Shown: positions 1 through 7,227 of the stretch, piece after piece
Layout of the letters: each line of letters begins with the position of its first letter
Position numbering within the stretch: position 1 is the stretch's first letter
Origin: an uncultured Lachnospiraceae bacterium
GTDB taxonomy: Bacteria; Bacillota; Clostridia; Lachnospirales; Lachnospiraceae
Length of the DNA: 23,059 nucleotides
Assembly (NCBI GenBank): GCA_946631935.1
Contig: CAMPAP010000117.1
Coordinates: 1 to 23,059 of the forward strand
Reading direction: 5' to 3'
Notes under the pieces: model-generated
Database searches by the model: none
Told to the model about the DNA's origin: nothing
Seen by the model: only the letters and a program-made list of their open reading frames with translations
Translations under genes and position numbers: made by a program

Positions 1-293
1 ACGGTTTTAACAATGATCTTAAACATACGGCCGGCGTTCTCTCAATGGCACGTTCCATGTTCCCGGATTCCGCAGGAAGCCAGTTCTTCCTCATGCATAA
101 GGACTCACCCCACCTTGACGGTGACTATGCCGCCTTCGGAAAAGTCATCGAAGGAATGGAAGTGGTAAACAAGATCGCAGAGACCGAGACCGATTATAAC
201 GACAGGCCTTTAAAGCCCCAGATAATGAAAACCGTAACCGTCGAAACCTTCGGAACGGATTACCCCGAACCCGAAAAGCTTCCGGACAGATAA
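1..293 (+). CDS. Cyclophilin-type peptidyl-prolyl cis-trans isomerase, 3' part
   Basis: The reading frame is open from base 3, so the gene starts outside the window; about 96 C-terminal residues are visible. The first visible residues (GFNNDLKHTAGVLSMARS) continue straight into the Met at base 45, so that Met is internal. The core is typical of bacterial cyclophilins: the GVLSMAR strand, the SAGSQFFLMH segment lining the proline-binding pocket, and LDGDYAAFGKVIEGMEVV. The catalytic Arg of the FHRV segment would lie upstream of the window. Members catalyse cis-trans isomerisation of Xaa-Pro bonds during protein folding; no signal sequence can be judged here. It is the only + strand gene and converges on the 809-aa gene. 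The family call is firm; the cellular location is not. Confidence 0.95.
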   Translation, partial: GFNNDLKHTAGVLSMARSMFPDSAGSQFFLMHKDSPHLDGDYAAFGKVIEGMEVVNKIAETETDYNDRPLKPQIMKTVTVETFGTDYPEPEKLPDR

Positions 294-328
294 ATTTACC
301 GGTAAGTAAACGCATACACATTTAAAGC

Positions 329-369
329 AAAACCCCTTTCGTCAGATCTTGTCCGACAAAAGGGGTTTT
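329..369. terminator. Convergent Rho-independent terminator
   Basis: AAAACCCCTTT-GTC at 329-343 pairs with GAC-AAAAGGGGTTTT at 355-369, with one C:A mismatch and an 11-base loop. Because the stem begins with AAAA and ends with TTTT it can supply a U-run in both directions; ATTTTT follows shortly on the + side. It lies between the stops of two converging genes (293 and 401), so it probably ends both transcripts. Confidence 0.85.
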
Positions 370-400
370 CATCATTTTTCCCGAAGCGGTTTTTACCCGG

Positions 401-2830
401 TTACTTTACCGAAACTCTACCCTTATCTGCCTGCTTGACTTCAGCATTTTTAGAAACAGACTTTCTTTCATGAGCAGGTTTTTTCTGCTTCATATCCGCA
501 TCCACTTCCTTTTTGAGGTCTTCAAAGCTTTTCTTTACGGAGTTAAAATCACTTTTTTTCGCATTTCCGTTATTTGCAGCATTCACATTGTTTGCTTCCT
601 TTGCCGCAGCAACCGGTTTATATGTGTATGTTGCATTCATGATGCCATCAAATTTTTTGTTGGCCTCGATCTGCTTTTTCAGACTGATACGATAGTATTC
701 AGCTTCATTTGCCAGATCCTTGGCTCCCTTAAGTCTGTCCCTTCCTGCAAATGACAGCGCAGAGTCTCCCTTTTTCTCCACATATGTACCGGAAAGAGTC
801 TTGACGCTTTCGGTGAGCTGCATGACTTCCGTTGCTTTCTGTGTCCACTGTTCAGATGACTTATCCTTTATAGCGTTAAGTTCCTGCTTTCCCCTTTGAA
901 GTGCCTCTGCTGCTTCACGAAGCTCTTTATGTTCTTCGGTTTCTTTTCCGTGCTCTTTACCCCATCCGCCGAAGATAAATGATCTTTGTGTGTCGAATTT
1001 CTTCAAGGCAGTATCGATCTTGCTTCCGTCCGGACAATGTACGGCACCGCGCTGGGCTGCTAAAGGCTCGTCATTTAGTATGCCTCTCTTTTCGGCGCCC
1101 TTCATATGGTTTCCGTAATAGTTGATACTGTTATCCGCCCATTCACTTAAAGCCGCATTACCCGCTTTATCGGCTTCGGTCTTCAAATCCTTCAGAGCTT
1201 TCAGATAATTATTCGGAGTGGTCTTACTCTTTGGATCCGATGCTGCGATCACCTTATCTATTTCAGTTTTAAGATTATCGGAAATGTTCGGATCCTTATC
1301 CTTAAGAGCGGTGAGTTCGGTGCCCATTGTGGACATGACATCTATCATATCCTGAATGGAGTTTGAGAGTGCTTCTCTTCTTGCGTTCAGGGAATATTTT
1401 CCGAATTCAAAGACCTGCTTTTTGCAAAGTTCCTTTAGCCGAACTATTTGCTTTCCGTATTCTCCGTCCTTGCTATATGCTTTCTGTAACCTTTCTTTTT
1501 CGTTTTCCCAATCTTTTATGTCCTGTTCACGCTTTCTGTTGAGTCGGTCAAGTTCAGCTTTATCGGCCATGTTCTGGTCGACCTCCGGAAACTTTTTTTC
1601 AACAAATTTTAACTTGCCTGCTATTTTTTCATATTCAGCGTAATATTTGTCGATCTTGTCGGCAACATTTTCAGCCCACTGTTTTCTTGCATTTTCATCT
1701 GCGCCTTCGGGAGGGAGATTATATACAGCTTCCTTCAATTCATTCTTCTTCTCAATGAATGAACGGGTATTTGTACATGCTTTTTCGATGATCGGGCTTA
1801 TATTATCCAAAGTAGTCGCAATGCCGCGAAGAACGTTGTACTCCTCTATACCTTCAGGCGGAAAGCCTGCTCTAAGATAGCTCCTGTAAATATTGAACGC
1901 CTCGATATTTCCCTCAAGACTTCTGCGGGTGCCTCCCTTTATGGTATCCGTAAACTGCTCTTTAAGATTATTGAACATCCTCAATGTGACAGGGTCATCC
2001 GCACTGGCTTCCATGGCCTTGCGCATCTGAGCTTCAGTCTGGTCCAGTCTCTCTAAGATCTTATTTCTGAGAGCCTCTTTCCTTTCAGGATCCACCTCAT
2101 CCATCGTCAAGAGGTTTTCAATAGCTATCAGGGAATTTTTATAATCCATTCCTGCCTGGGTATAATTCACAAAGTTCACCCTGTCGGCAGATTCCTGCAG
2201 CTCTTCTTTGGTATAAACAGCATGCTCCTGGTCAGCCCTGGGAATAAAAAAGGTATTACCTTCAAAATCATCCTCAGGAAAATCTTCGGGAAATTGTAAC
2301 TGCTTTTGCCCATTTACTTCCACAGAATCAACGATCTTGGGAGTGAAAGCAAAATTTGCCCACTTTCCTTCAATTCCGACACCGGGATACTTCTTCATAA
2401 GGATGGATGCTGCATCGGTGATGGCGAGATCTCTGGTCTGTATTCCCTCAAGGCCATGTATCATATACTCCACCATGGCACGCTGTACTGTTCCTTCAGG
2501 ATACAGTCCCTGCTCGATTCCGGTTTTCAGGACATCAAGGGATTCGTTGATAAATTTATCAATATTATTGGCTCTTAAAAAATCCTCCGGAACGAATGCG
2601 GATTTAGGAGTGCTTAATTCATATTTTCCGGGATGTTCATCCGATTCCTCACACAACACTCCCTCTTCATCTACGGGTTTGTCGGATAATATCCTGGTGC
2701 AGTTTTTTACCTTTATGGCTATCTGGTGTGCGATCTCCGCTGCGGGAGTTCCGTAAAGCATAGCATAGAAATTTGATGTGGCTGCTGCAAAAGAAGTAAA
2801 ATTCGTAACGTCTATTTTTGTTTTTTTCAT
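401..2830 (-). CDS. Large Lys/Glu-rich helical protein of unknown function (809 aa)
   Basis: I do not recognise this protein. The start is placed at the ATG at 2830 because AAAGGAG sits 8 bases upstream; an ATG 15 codons further upstream has no comparable ribosome site. The protein is hydrophilic, with no signal peptide or membrane segment. Residues about 390-473 are very rich in K, E, D and R in a pattern typical of a long coiled coil. Residues about 618-717 (starting FIFGGWGKEH and including the SFAGRDRLKGAKDLA stretch) can be aligned weakly with residues 657-728 of the 871-aa protein at 4043-6658. The last 75 or so residues are low-complexity, first Asn/Ala-rich and then Lys-rich. Its promoter shares a 17-base element with that of the 871-aa gene. 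A large cytoplasmic scaffold or a protein exported without a signal peptide are both possible; no function can be assigned. Confidence 0.85.
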   Translation of the reverse strand: MKKTKIDVTNFTSFAAATSNFYAMLYGTPAAEIAHQIAIKVKNCTRILSDKPVDEEGVLCEESDEHPGKYELSTPKSAFVPEDFLRANNIDKFINESLDVLKTGIEQGLYPEGTVQRAMVEYMIHGLEGIQTRDLAITDAASILMKKYPGVGIEGKWANFAFTPKIVDSVEVNGQKQLQFPEDFPEDDFEGNTFFIPRADQEHAVYTKEELQESADRVNFVNYTQAGMDYKNSLIAIENLLTMDEVDPERKEALRNKILERLDQTEAQMRKAMEASADDPVTLRMFNNLKEQFTDTIKGGTRRSLEGNIEAFNIYRSYLRAGFPPEGIEEYNVLRGIATTLDNISPIIEKACTNTRSFIEKKNELKEAVYNLPPEGADENARKQWAENVADKIDKYYAEYEKIAGKLKFVEKKFPEVDQNMADKAELDRLNRKREQDIKDWENEKERLQKAYSKDGEYGKQIVRLKELCKKQVFEFGKYSLNARREALSNSIQDMIDVMSTMGTELTALKDKDPNISDNLKTEIDKVIAASDPKSKTTPNNYLKALKDLKTEADKAGNAALSEWADNSINYYGNHMKGAEKRGILNDEPLAAQRGAVHCPDGSKIDTALKKFDTQRSFIFGGWGKEHGKETEEHKELREAAEALQRGKQELNAIKDKSSEQWTQKATEVMQLTESVKTLSGTYVEKKGDSALSFAGRDRLKGAKDLANEAEYYRISLKKQIEANKKFDGIMNATYTYKPVAAAKEANNVNAANNGNAKKSDFNSVKKSFEDLKKEVDADMKQKKPAHERKSVSKNAEVKQADKGRVSVK

Positions 2831-2898
2831 ATCTTCATCTCCTTTGAATCGGTACCGGTAAAAGCTCCGGATCAATGTATTATTCAGATCATGCCATA

Positions 2899-2932
2899 AT
2901 TATATACGGGCAAGTGTAACAAAAGTGAAACA
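2899..2932 (-). promoter_or_regulatory. Promoter and direct-repeat operator of the 809-aa gene
   Basis: Read on the - strand, TGTTTCACTTTTGTTAC (2932-2916) is followed after 11 bases by TATAAT (2904-2899), giving a leader of about 60 bases. There is no good -35 box at normal spacing. Instead TTTCAC and TTACAC form a direct repeat with an 11-base period, the arrangement used by OmpR/PhoB-type activators that replace the -35 contact. The same element, 15 of 17 identical and at the identical distance from its -10 box, precedes the 871-aa gene at 6738-6771. The activator itself is not in the window. Confidence 0.65.
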
Positions 2933-3068
2933 ACGACCCGTTCATATTTTGTTAACAGATTATTTTCCGATTGTTAAACCGGAAAACACTGTTTATACAC
3001 TATTTTCAAATATTATAATCTTACAGAATAACAAAATGTTCACTTGTTTAATAATCTTTTTCATAATA
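2933..3068. other. AT-rich intergenic spacer upstream of the 809-aa promoter
   Basis: This is the upstream part of the 286-base gap between the lipid kinase stop and the 809-aa start codon. It has no credible ORF. It contains a small inverted repeat, TTTTCCG at 2963-2969 with CGGAAAA at 2980-2986 (10-base loop), which could be a weak hairpin or an operator. A TATAAT lies on the - strand in this stretch, but no -35 partner is at useful spacing, so I call no second promoter. Confidence 0.4.
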
Positions 3069-3096
3069 ATGCCGGGTATCAGCTGATACCCGGCAT
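3069..3096 (-). terminator. Perfect 28-base palindrome, probable terminator of the lipid kinase transcript
   Basis: The sequence is perfectly self-complementary over 14+14 bases (ATGCCGGGTATCAG and its complement) and begins 22 bases after the kinase stop. As RNA it would form a very stable hairpin closed by a few central bases. The U-run behind it on the - strand is poor (TTATTATG), so termination could be partial, or the palindrome could have another role such as mRNA end protection. Confidence 0.6.
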
Positions 3097-3118
3097 CCTC
3101 CCTTTTATGGGGCTTTTA

Positions 3119-4006
3119 TTATTTTGCGACTCTTATATCTATTGCTCTTTTGTTGTTGATTATCTCAACCTTTTCATGAACACCACCGTCCTCACCGTCA
3201 AGAGTCCATGCGGTCTCTTCTCCTGTAATACTTATATGTCCGGATCTGAATGTTATGATATTCTCGGATGCTTCGGTATTGCCGCTTGCTATGGCACCTA
3301 AGAGCTGCAAAGGCTCGATGCCGTTTTTTATCTCCGTGATAAGAGTGACTTCAAATATTCCGTCTCCGAGATCCACATTTTCTCCGGTAATGCCCTTGAT
3401 GCCCCCGACACTTATGGAGTTGGTGATCATGCCAAAAATAAAATTATCCTCTATGACACTTCCGTCATATTCTATTCTCATATGGTAGGGTCTGATCTTA
3501 CCCATGCTCTTTACGCCTTCGATCAGATATGCCGAATGTCCCAACGCATTCTTCATATCCTGGTCCGTGGAATAACTGACCTCCGTAAAAGCACCGAATG
3601 CCGCAACATAAACAAAGGCTTCCTTGTTAAACAGACCTACATCGACAGCCCTGTTTTTGCCTTTAACGATGATCTCCGCAGACTTGACCATATCACGGGG
3701 AAGCGCAAGGGAACTGGCAAAATCGTTGGTAGATCCCGCCGGTATGTACCCTAAGGGAGAACGGCTTTCATTTTTCATCATACCCTTGACGGTTTCGTCC
3801 AGGGTTCCGTCTCCGCCGCAGCATACTATGATATCGTAATCCTGCTCTCTTTCGGCAGCGAGCCTTTCAGCATCTCCTGTCCTTCTGGTGGGGGCTATCG
3901 TTATCTCATATCCGCCCGCGGCAAAAATATCCAGGATATCCGCAAGCTCTGCTCGTACCCTTCCTCTCCCTGCTTTTGGATTGTAGATAAAAAGCATTTT
4001 CTTCAT
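3119..4006 (-). CDS. YegS/DgkB/BmrU-type diacylglycerol (lipid) kinase
   Basis: This is a soluble lipid kinase of the NAD-kinase-like fold, which transfers phosphate from ATP to diacylglycerol or a related lipid at the membrane. Visible motifs (295-aa numbering): NPKAGRG at 9-15, the nucleotide-binding GGDGT at 64-68, PAGSTNDFA at 89-97, and the C-terminal LDGED at 269-273 that carries the conserved acid of the DgkB active site. An in-frame TTG at 4024 would add six residues, but it has no ribosome site. The ATG at 4006 gives the usual MKKMLFIYNPKAG beginning, although its own ribosome site is weak. It lies 36 bases behind the 871-aa gene, so it is probably read from that promoter. The lipid substrate cannot be told from sequence; phospholipid recycling during lipoteichoic acid synthesis is one known role of DgkB. 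Confidence 0.9.
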   Translation of the reverse strand: MKKMLFIYNPKAGRGRVRAELADILDIFAAGGYEITIAPTRRTGDAERLAAEREQDYDIIVCCGGDGTLDETVKGMMKNESRSPLGYIPAGSTNDFASSLALPRDMVKSAEIIVKGKNRAVDVGLFNKEAFVYVAAFGAFTEVSYSTDQDMKNALGHSAYLIEGVKSMGKIRPYHMRIEYDGSVIEDNFIFGMITNSISVGGIKGITGENVDLGDGIFEVTLITEIKNGIEPLQLLGAIASGNTEASENIITFRSGHISITGEETAWTLDGEDGGVHEKVEIINNKRAIDIRVAK

Positions 4007-4042
4007 AGGACTATTTTCCGTCAAAAGCAGGGTAAAAGCAAG

Positions 4043-6658
4043 TTATTTTGTTTTACGACCGCCGCGTGGGACATTATTACCCTGAAGGTTGTTATTCCGG
4101 GCATTATTCTGAGCATTGTTCTGGGCATTTACATTATTGTTCTGATTAAGAGTTCTGCGGTCACGTGGCCGGGCTGCATTATTTATGGTATTGGCATGAC
4201 GGGGACCGGCTGCATTGTTCACGGAATTTTCCTCACGGATCAGATCGTTTATTCCAACTCTGTTCTGCTGGTTATTTCCTGCAGCAGGTACGTTATTATG
4301 CACCTTGGGCAGATTGTCTGCAACTACAAGTCCGTTATTCATTGCAGCAGCCACGGCAGCAGAAGGCTTTCCGACTCCTTCAAGATTTCTAAGTCTGTTC
4401 AGACTTATCTGATCCTCATTTGCACGGTAATCATTGGCCTCAAATGCATACTGGTCATAAAGATGTTCATCTGTAAGAGACAACATGTAAAAAGCACATA
4501 GTCTTCTTGTTTCTGACTTTCCGTGTAATTTTGATGCTTTTCCAAGTCCTGTATGATCAAGATAATCCTTTGACCTGCCGGCAAGGATTTCTTTTGCAGC
4601 ACTGAGTTCACTGTCATTTTTTGCATTTACACAGTCATCGAGGGCTCTCATCATATTTGTATACTCGGTAGAATTACCGTGTCCGAAATATGCATGATCA
4701 AGTTCCTGCATATTGGTCCTTAAGTCAAGGAACTTCCCTCGTTCATCAACAAATGCATTATAGCGCTCTTCCATCTCACGCTGTGCATTTGCAATATCAG
4801 CCGCTAAAGCCTCTTCTTTTTGTCTTGTTACCTCAGCCGCCCTGTTTTTGGCTTCTTCAACATGATCGGGATCGAAGATGCCAAGAACCTTTATGGCTTT
4901 TTCGTAAAGAACATGATTTTTTCCGAGAGCCCCGACAAATGCTGCCAGATTGGTTTCAAGTTCGGTCTTCATTCCTTCGAATATGCCCTCAAAGACTCCG
5001 CTTATATTTTCCGGCTTCTCTGCCATCATTTCAAGGGCATTCCAGATAGCCTTTCCGCGAGGGGGAAGATCCTTTTCCTTGATCTTTCCCATCTCATCAT
5101 GAAGAGCCTTAATGTCATTTTTATTCTCTTCGCTTAATGATCTGAGATATTCTATCATTGGAAGAGTCGTCTCACGTTCTCTTGCAGCTTCAGGCTCAAG
5201 GATCTCAAGCGCCTTCTCCACTCCCTTTAAGGCCTTGTCGATCAGCACATCATAAATCCGGTCAGGCAGCTGAATGTCCTTAAGCAGCTCTCCTGCTTTT
5301 TTTAATGCCTCATAGGACTGGAGATAGATGAGCTGTCCATCGGGTTTAAGCTGCGCCTTATCTCCCAATGCGCTTCTGCCGGCAAGGATATCTTTCATGT
5401 GAGTATAAAACAACTGGTCTTCACCGGTAACGGCCTCGAGAGTAAACAGATCCTCATACACATCTTCAGGGCCTGCCCAGCCGTGAGCAAGAGCCTCTTT
5501 CGCCCGCTCCGCGCCCTGAATACGTAATTCTATGTTTTCAATTCTCGTCCTGTACCGGTCAAGAAACTTTCTCTGTTCATCGCTCAAGCCCTCAACACCG
5601 CCATCGAGAGACCTGACCTGATGTCCGATCTTTTCATCCAGACCGGCAATGAGAAGTTTCAGGCGTTCTGCCTTTCCCTTGTCCTCATATGTACCTTCAT
5701 TTTTGCGAAAACGGCTAAGTTCGTCACCTATTGACTCATTTAATTTACCGTCACCGTTAAACCTGCAGTCAAACAGCTGGCTTAAAAGCTCTATATCAGA
5801 TTCCGATGTATAACCGAGTTCGCGGACATCCTTTAAAAATCCGGCTTTTTCGTCTTCATTATTTTCACGTAAAACCTCATCTTTGATCTTTTCTAAAGCC
5901 TCACTGATGGTGCTCCACTGGTCACTATATCCGTCTATGCCACAGTCCGTTTTTACTTCGGACACTATACTGTGCTTGTAGGCCGCTTTTTTATCGGGAG
6001 TAATGGGAACATCAACAAGCCTCTGCATGATACTCCCGGCTTTTTCTATCGACTGTGCATGACTGTCTATGAATTCCTGATCCTCCAGGTTGGAATGATG
6101 GAAAATGCCGGCTCCCCAGCCTTCAAATATGGCATCCAGGAGAATTGAGTCCTTCTCAGGGTCCCAGCCGTTTCCATACATCTTAGCCTTAAATTCGGCC
6201 CTTGTATAAATCTTTCCACCTATCATCACGGTGGGGATCTCTGTTTTCACGTCATCGGGATGTCCCTCTATTCCCACGGCATCGCTGATAAAGAGGAAGT
6301 ATTTATCAAGTTCCCTCTCAGCCTCTTTAGCGTCATTTTTTACCTTTTCGCTGGAAGACGGAAGGGCCATAACTTCCGGAACAAGAGCATCATAGTAAGT
6401 CTTTCCGTCCTTTCCTTTTTTAGACAAAAAGCCCTTAAGGCCGTCCAGGATCTCAAGATTCTGCTTTATATATTCATCATCTTTTTTATCAAAAAAATCC
6501 TTAAGTACCTCTGCGTATTTTCTCGCTTCCGCAGCATCATCAGCCTCAAGCTTACCTGCAAGCTTGAGCAGGGACTCTCCGGTTTTGGTAAAATAATCAT
6601 GCTGATACTCTGAGATATTTTTTTCTTTCTTCTTATAATCTTCAACAGTTCTTGGCAT
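4043..6658 (-). CDS. Large helical protein with Asn-rich tail, unknown function (871 aa)
   Basis: I do not recognise this protein. The ATG at 6658 is preceded by GGGAGGA at suitable spacing. There is no signal peptide or membrane segment. The body is mostly predicted helix with many charged residues. Residues 657-728 (YFGHGNSTEY through the SKLHGKSETRRL stretch) align weakly with the C-terminal module of the 809-aa protein. From about residue 773 the chain becomes low-complexity: 29 of the last 99 residues are Asn, with Gln, Ala and Arg, very few acidic residues in the final half, and a basic end. Such tails are typically disordered and can act in binding or condensation. It has its own promoter right behind the terminator of the HPr-like gene and probably carries the lipid kinase gene downstream. 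Paralogy with the 809-aa protein is inferred, not proven. Confidence 0.85.
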   Translation of the reverse strand: MPRTVEDYKKKEKNISEYQHDYFTKTGESLLKLAGKLEADDAAEARKYAEVLKDFFDKKDDEYIKQNLEILDGLKGFLSKKGKDGKTYYDALVPEVMALPSSSEKVKNDAKEAERELDKYFLFISDAVGIEGHPDDVKTEIPTVMIGGKIYTRAEFKAKMYGNGWDPEKDSILLDAIFEGWGAGIFHHSNLEDQEFIDSHAQSIEKAGSIMQRLVDVPITPDKKAAYKHSIVSEVKTDCGIDGYSDQWSTISEALEKIKDEVLRENNEDEKAGFLKDVRELGYTSESDIELLSQLFDCRFNGDGKLNESIGDELSRFRKNEGTYEDKGKAERLKLLIAGLDEKIGHQVRSLDGGVEGLSDEQRKFLDRYRTRIENIELRIQGAERAKEALAHGWAGPEDVYEDLFTLEAVTGEDQLFYTHMKDILAGRSALGDKAQLKPDGQLIYLQSYEALKKAGELLKDIQLPDRIYDVLIDKALKGVEKALEILEPEAARERETTLPMIEYLRSLSEENKNDIKALHDEMGKIKEKDLPPRGKAIWNALEMMAEKPENISGVFEGIFEGMKTELETNLAAFVGALGKNHVLYEKAIKVLGIFDPDHVEEAKNRAAEVTRQKEEALAADIANAQREMEERYNAFVDERGKFLDLRTNMQELDHAYFGHGNSTEYTNMMRALDDCVNAKNDSELSAAKEILAGRSKDYLDHTGLGKASKLHGKSETRRLCAFYMLSLTDEHLYDQYAFEANDYRANEDQISLNRLRNLEGVGKPSAAVAAAMNNGLVVADNLPKVHNNVPAAGNNQQNRVGINDLIREENSVNNAAGPRHANTINNAARPRDRRTLNQNNNVNAQNNAQNNARNNNLQGNNVPRGGRKTK
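4091..4126 (-). repeat. Three 12-base tandem units within the Asn-rich tail
   Basis: On the - strand the units GCCCAGAACAAT, GCTCAGAATAAT and GCCCGGAATAAC follow one another and encode A-Q-N-N, A-Q-N-N and A-R-N-N. Differences are mostly at third codon positions, so the repeat has diverged at the DNA level while the peptide has been kept. Confidence 0.8.
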
Positions 6659-6737
6659 TATATGATTCCTCCCGTTTATTCAATCTGCATTTAACTGTTT
6701 TTCGCATTCTGATACAGATCTATCATATCCGGAAGTC

Positions 6738-6771
6738 ATCTTAACAGATAAAACGTAGCAAAAGCGAAACA
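6738..6771 (-). promoter_or_regulatory. Promoter and direct-repeat operator of the 871-aa gene
   Basis: On the - strand TGTTTCGCTTTTGCTAC (6771-6755) is followed after exactly 11 bases by TAAGAT (6743-6738), giving a leader of about 70 bases. Element and spacing match the promoter at 2899-2932. The direct repeat (TTTCGC, then CTACGT 11 bases on) is less exact here. It begins two bases after the T-run of the preceding terminator, so the two signals are packed back to back. Confidence 0.65.
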
Positions 6772-6772
6772 G

Positions 6773-6807
6773 AAAAAAAAGGCAGCGGATTTTTTTCCGC
6801 TGCCTTT
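6773..6807 (-). terminator. Strong Rho-independent terminator after the HPr-like gene
   Basis: On the - strand AAAGGCAGCGG (6807-6797) pairs perfectly with CCGCTGCCTTT (6788-6778) around an eight-base A-rich loop, and the stem runs into eight consecutive T (6780-6773). It lies 46 bases behind the HPr-like stop and ends the long - strand array. Confidence 0.95.
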
Positions 6808-6852
6808 CATTATTGCCTTTTTCGATCTTTGTCTTTATCTGTTTTCGCTTTA

Positions 6853-7113
6853 TTATGCCATAGCACCTGTAAGAAATCCTTCCATTGCACTCATGGCATC
6901 ATTTTCATCACTGCCATCACATTTGATCATAAGCTCATCGCCTTCATCGATGGTTATGCTCATCATTCCCATAATGGACTTGGCATTTACCTTTCTCTCT
7001 CCGGACTCGATGTAGATGATGCTGTCATACTTGCTGGCTTTCTGTACCAAAAGCGCTGCAGGTGATGCGGAAAGATTCTTGGACATTTTTACGTTTACGG
7101 TTCTGGTGATCAT
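6853..7113 (-). CDS. crh: HPr-like protein lacking the phosphocarrier histidine (Crh-like)
   Basis: This 86-aa protein has the full HPr length and aligns without gaps to Bacillus HPr over most of it (ASKYD, VNAKSIMGMMS, DENDA). The start at 7113 follows GGAGGAGAGG. At the active site, normally G-I-H15-A-R17-P, it reads N-L-S15-A-S17-P, so both the histidine phosphorylated by enzyme I and the arginine that stabilises it are gone. Ser46, the target of HPr kinase, is kept in K-S46-I-M-G. This is the pattern of Crh, where Bacillus subtilis has Gln15, and the gene also sits right behind whiA as crh does there. It should act only as a Ser-phosphorylated co-regulator (with a CcpA-like factor or metabolic enzymes), not in sugar transport. 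hprK lies about 4 kb upstream in the same array. The residue changes are seen directly; the role is inferred. Confidence 0.9.
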   Translation of the reverse strand: MITRTVNVKMSKNLSASPAALLVQKASKYDSIIYIESGERKVNAKSIMGMMSITIDEGDELMIKCDGSDENDAMSAMEGFLTGAMA

Positions 7114-7180
7114 AAAATCCTCTCCTCCGGCCTGTCTTCCCCCAAAGAGCAAAGCCTATTTTTAGATTTTCCCCTATCCC

Positions 7181-7204
7181 ATAAACGGCGCCCCGAGCCG
7201 TTAT
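7181..7204 (-). other. Hairpin in the leader of the HPr-like gene
   Basis: In the 114-base gap between whiA and the HPr-like gene, AACGGC at 7184-7189 pairs with GCCGTT at 7197-7202 around a seven-base loop, extended by A/T pairs with one bulge. No T-run follows on the - strand, so it is not a standard terminator. It may be an mRNA processing or stability element, or chance. Confidence 0.3.
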
Positions 7205-7227
7205 CTGCTGATCCGTGTGCCTGATCT

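Noticed and set aside
2337..2756. 139-codon open frame on the + strand
   Set aside because: It is fully inside the 809-aa gene in antisense, with no ribosome site or domain.
4007..4024. TTG start for the lipid kinase giving 301 aa
   Set aside because: No ribosome site lies upstream, and the ATG six codons later gives the usual family N-terminus.
6722..6727. TATGAT as alternative -10 box of the 871-aa gene
   Set aside because: It has no matching -35 box, whereas TAAGAT at 6738-6743 keeps exactly the spacing to the shared element seen at the other promoter.
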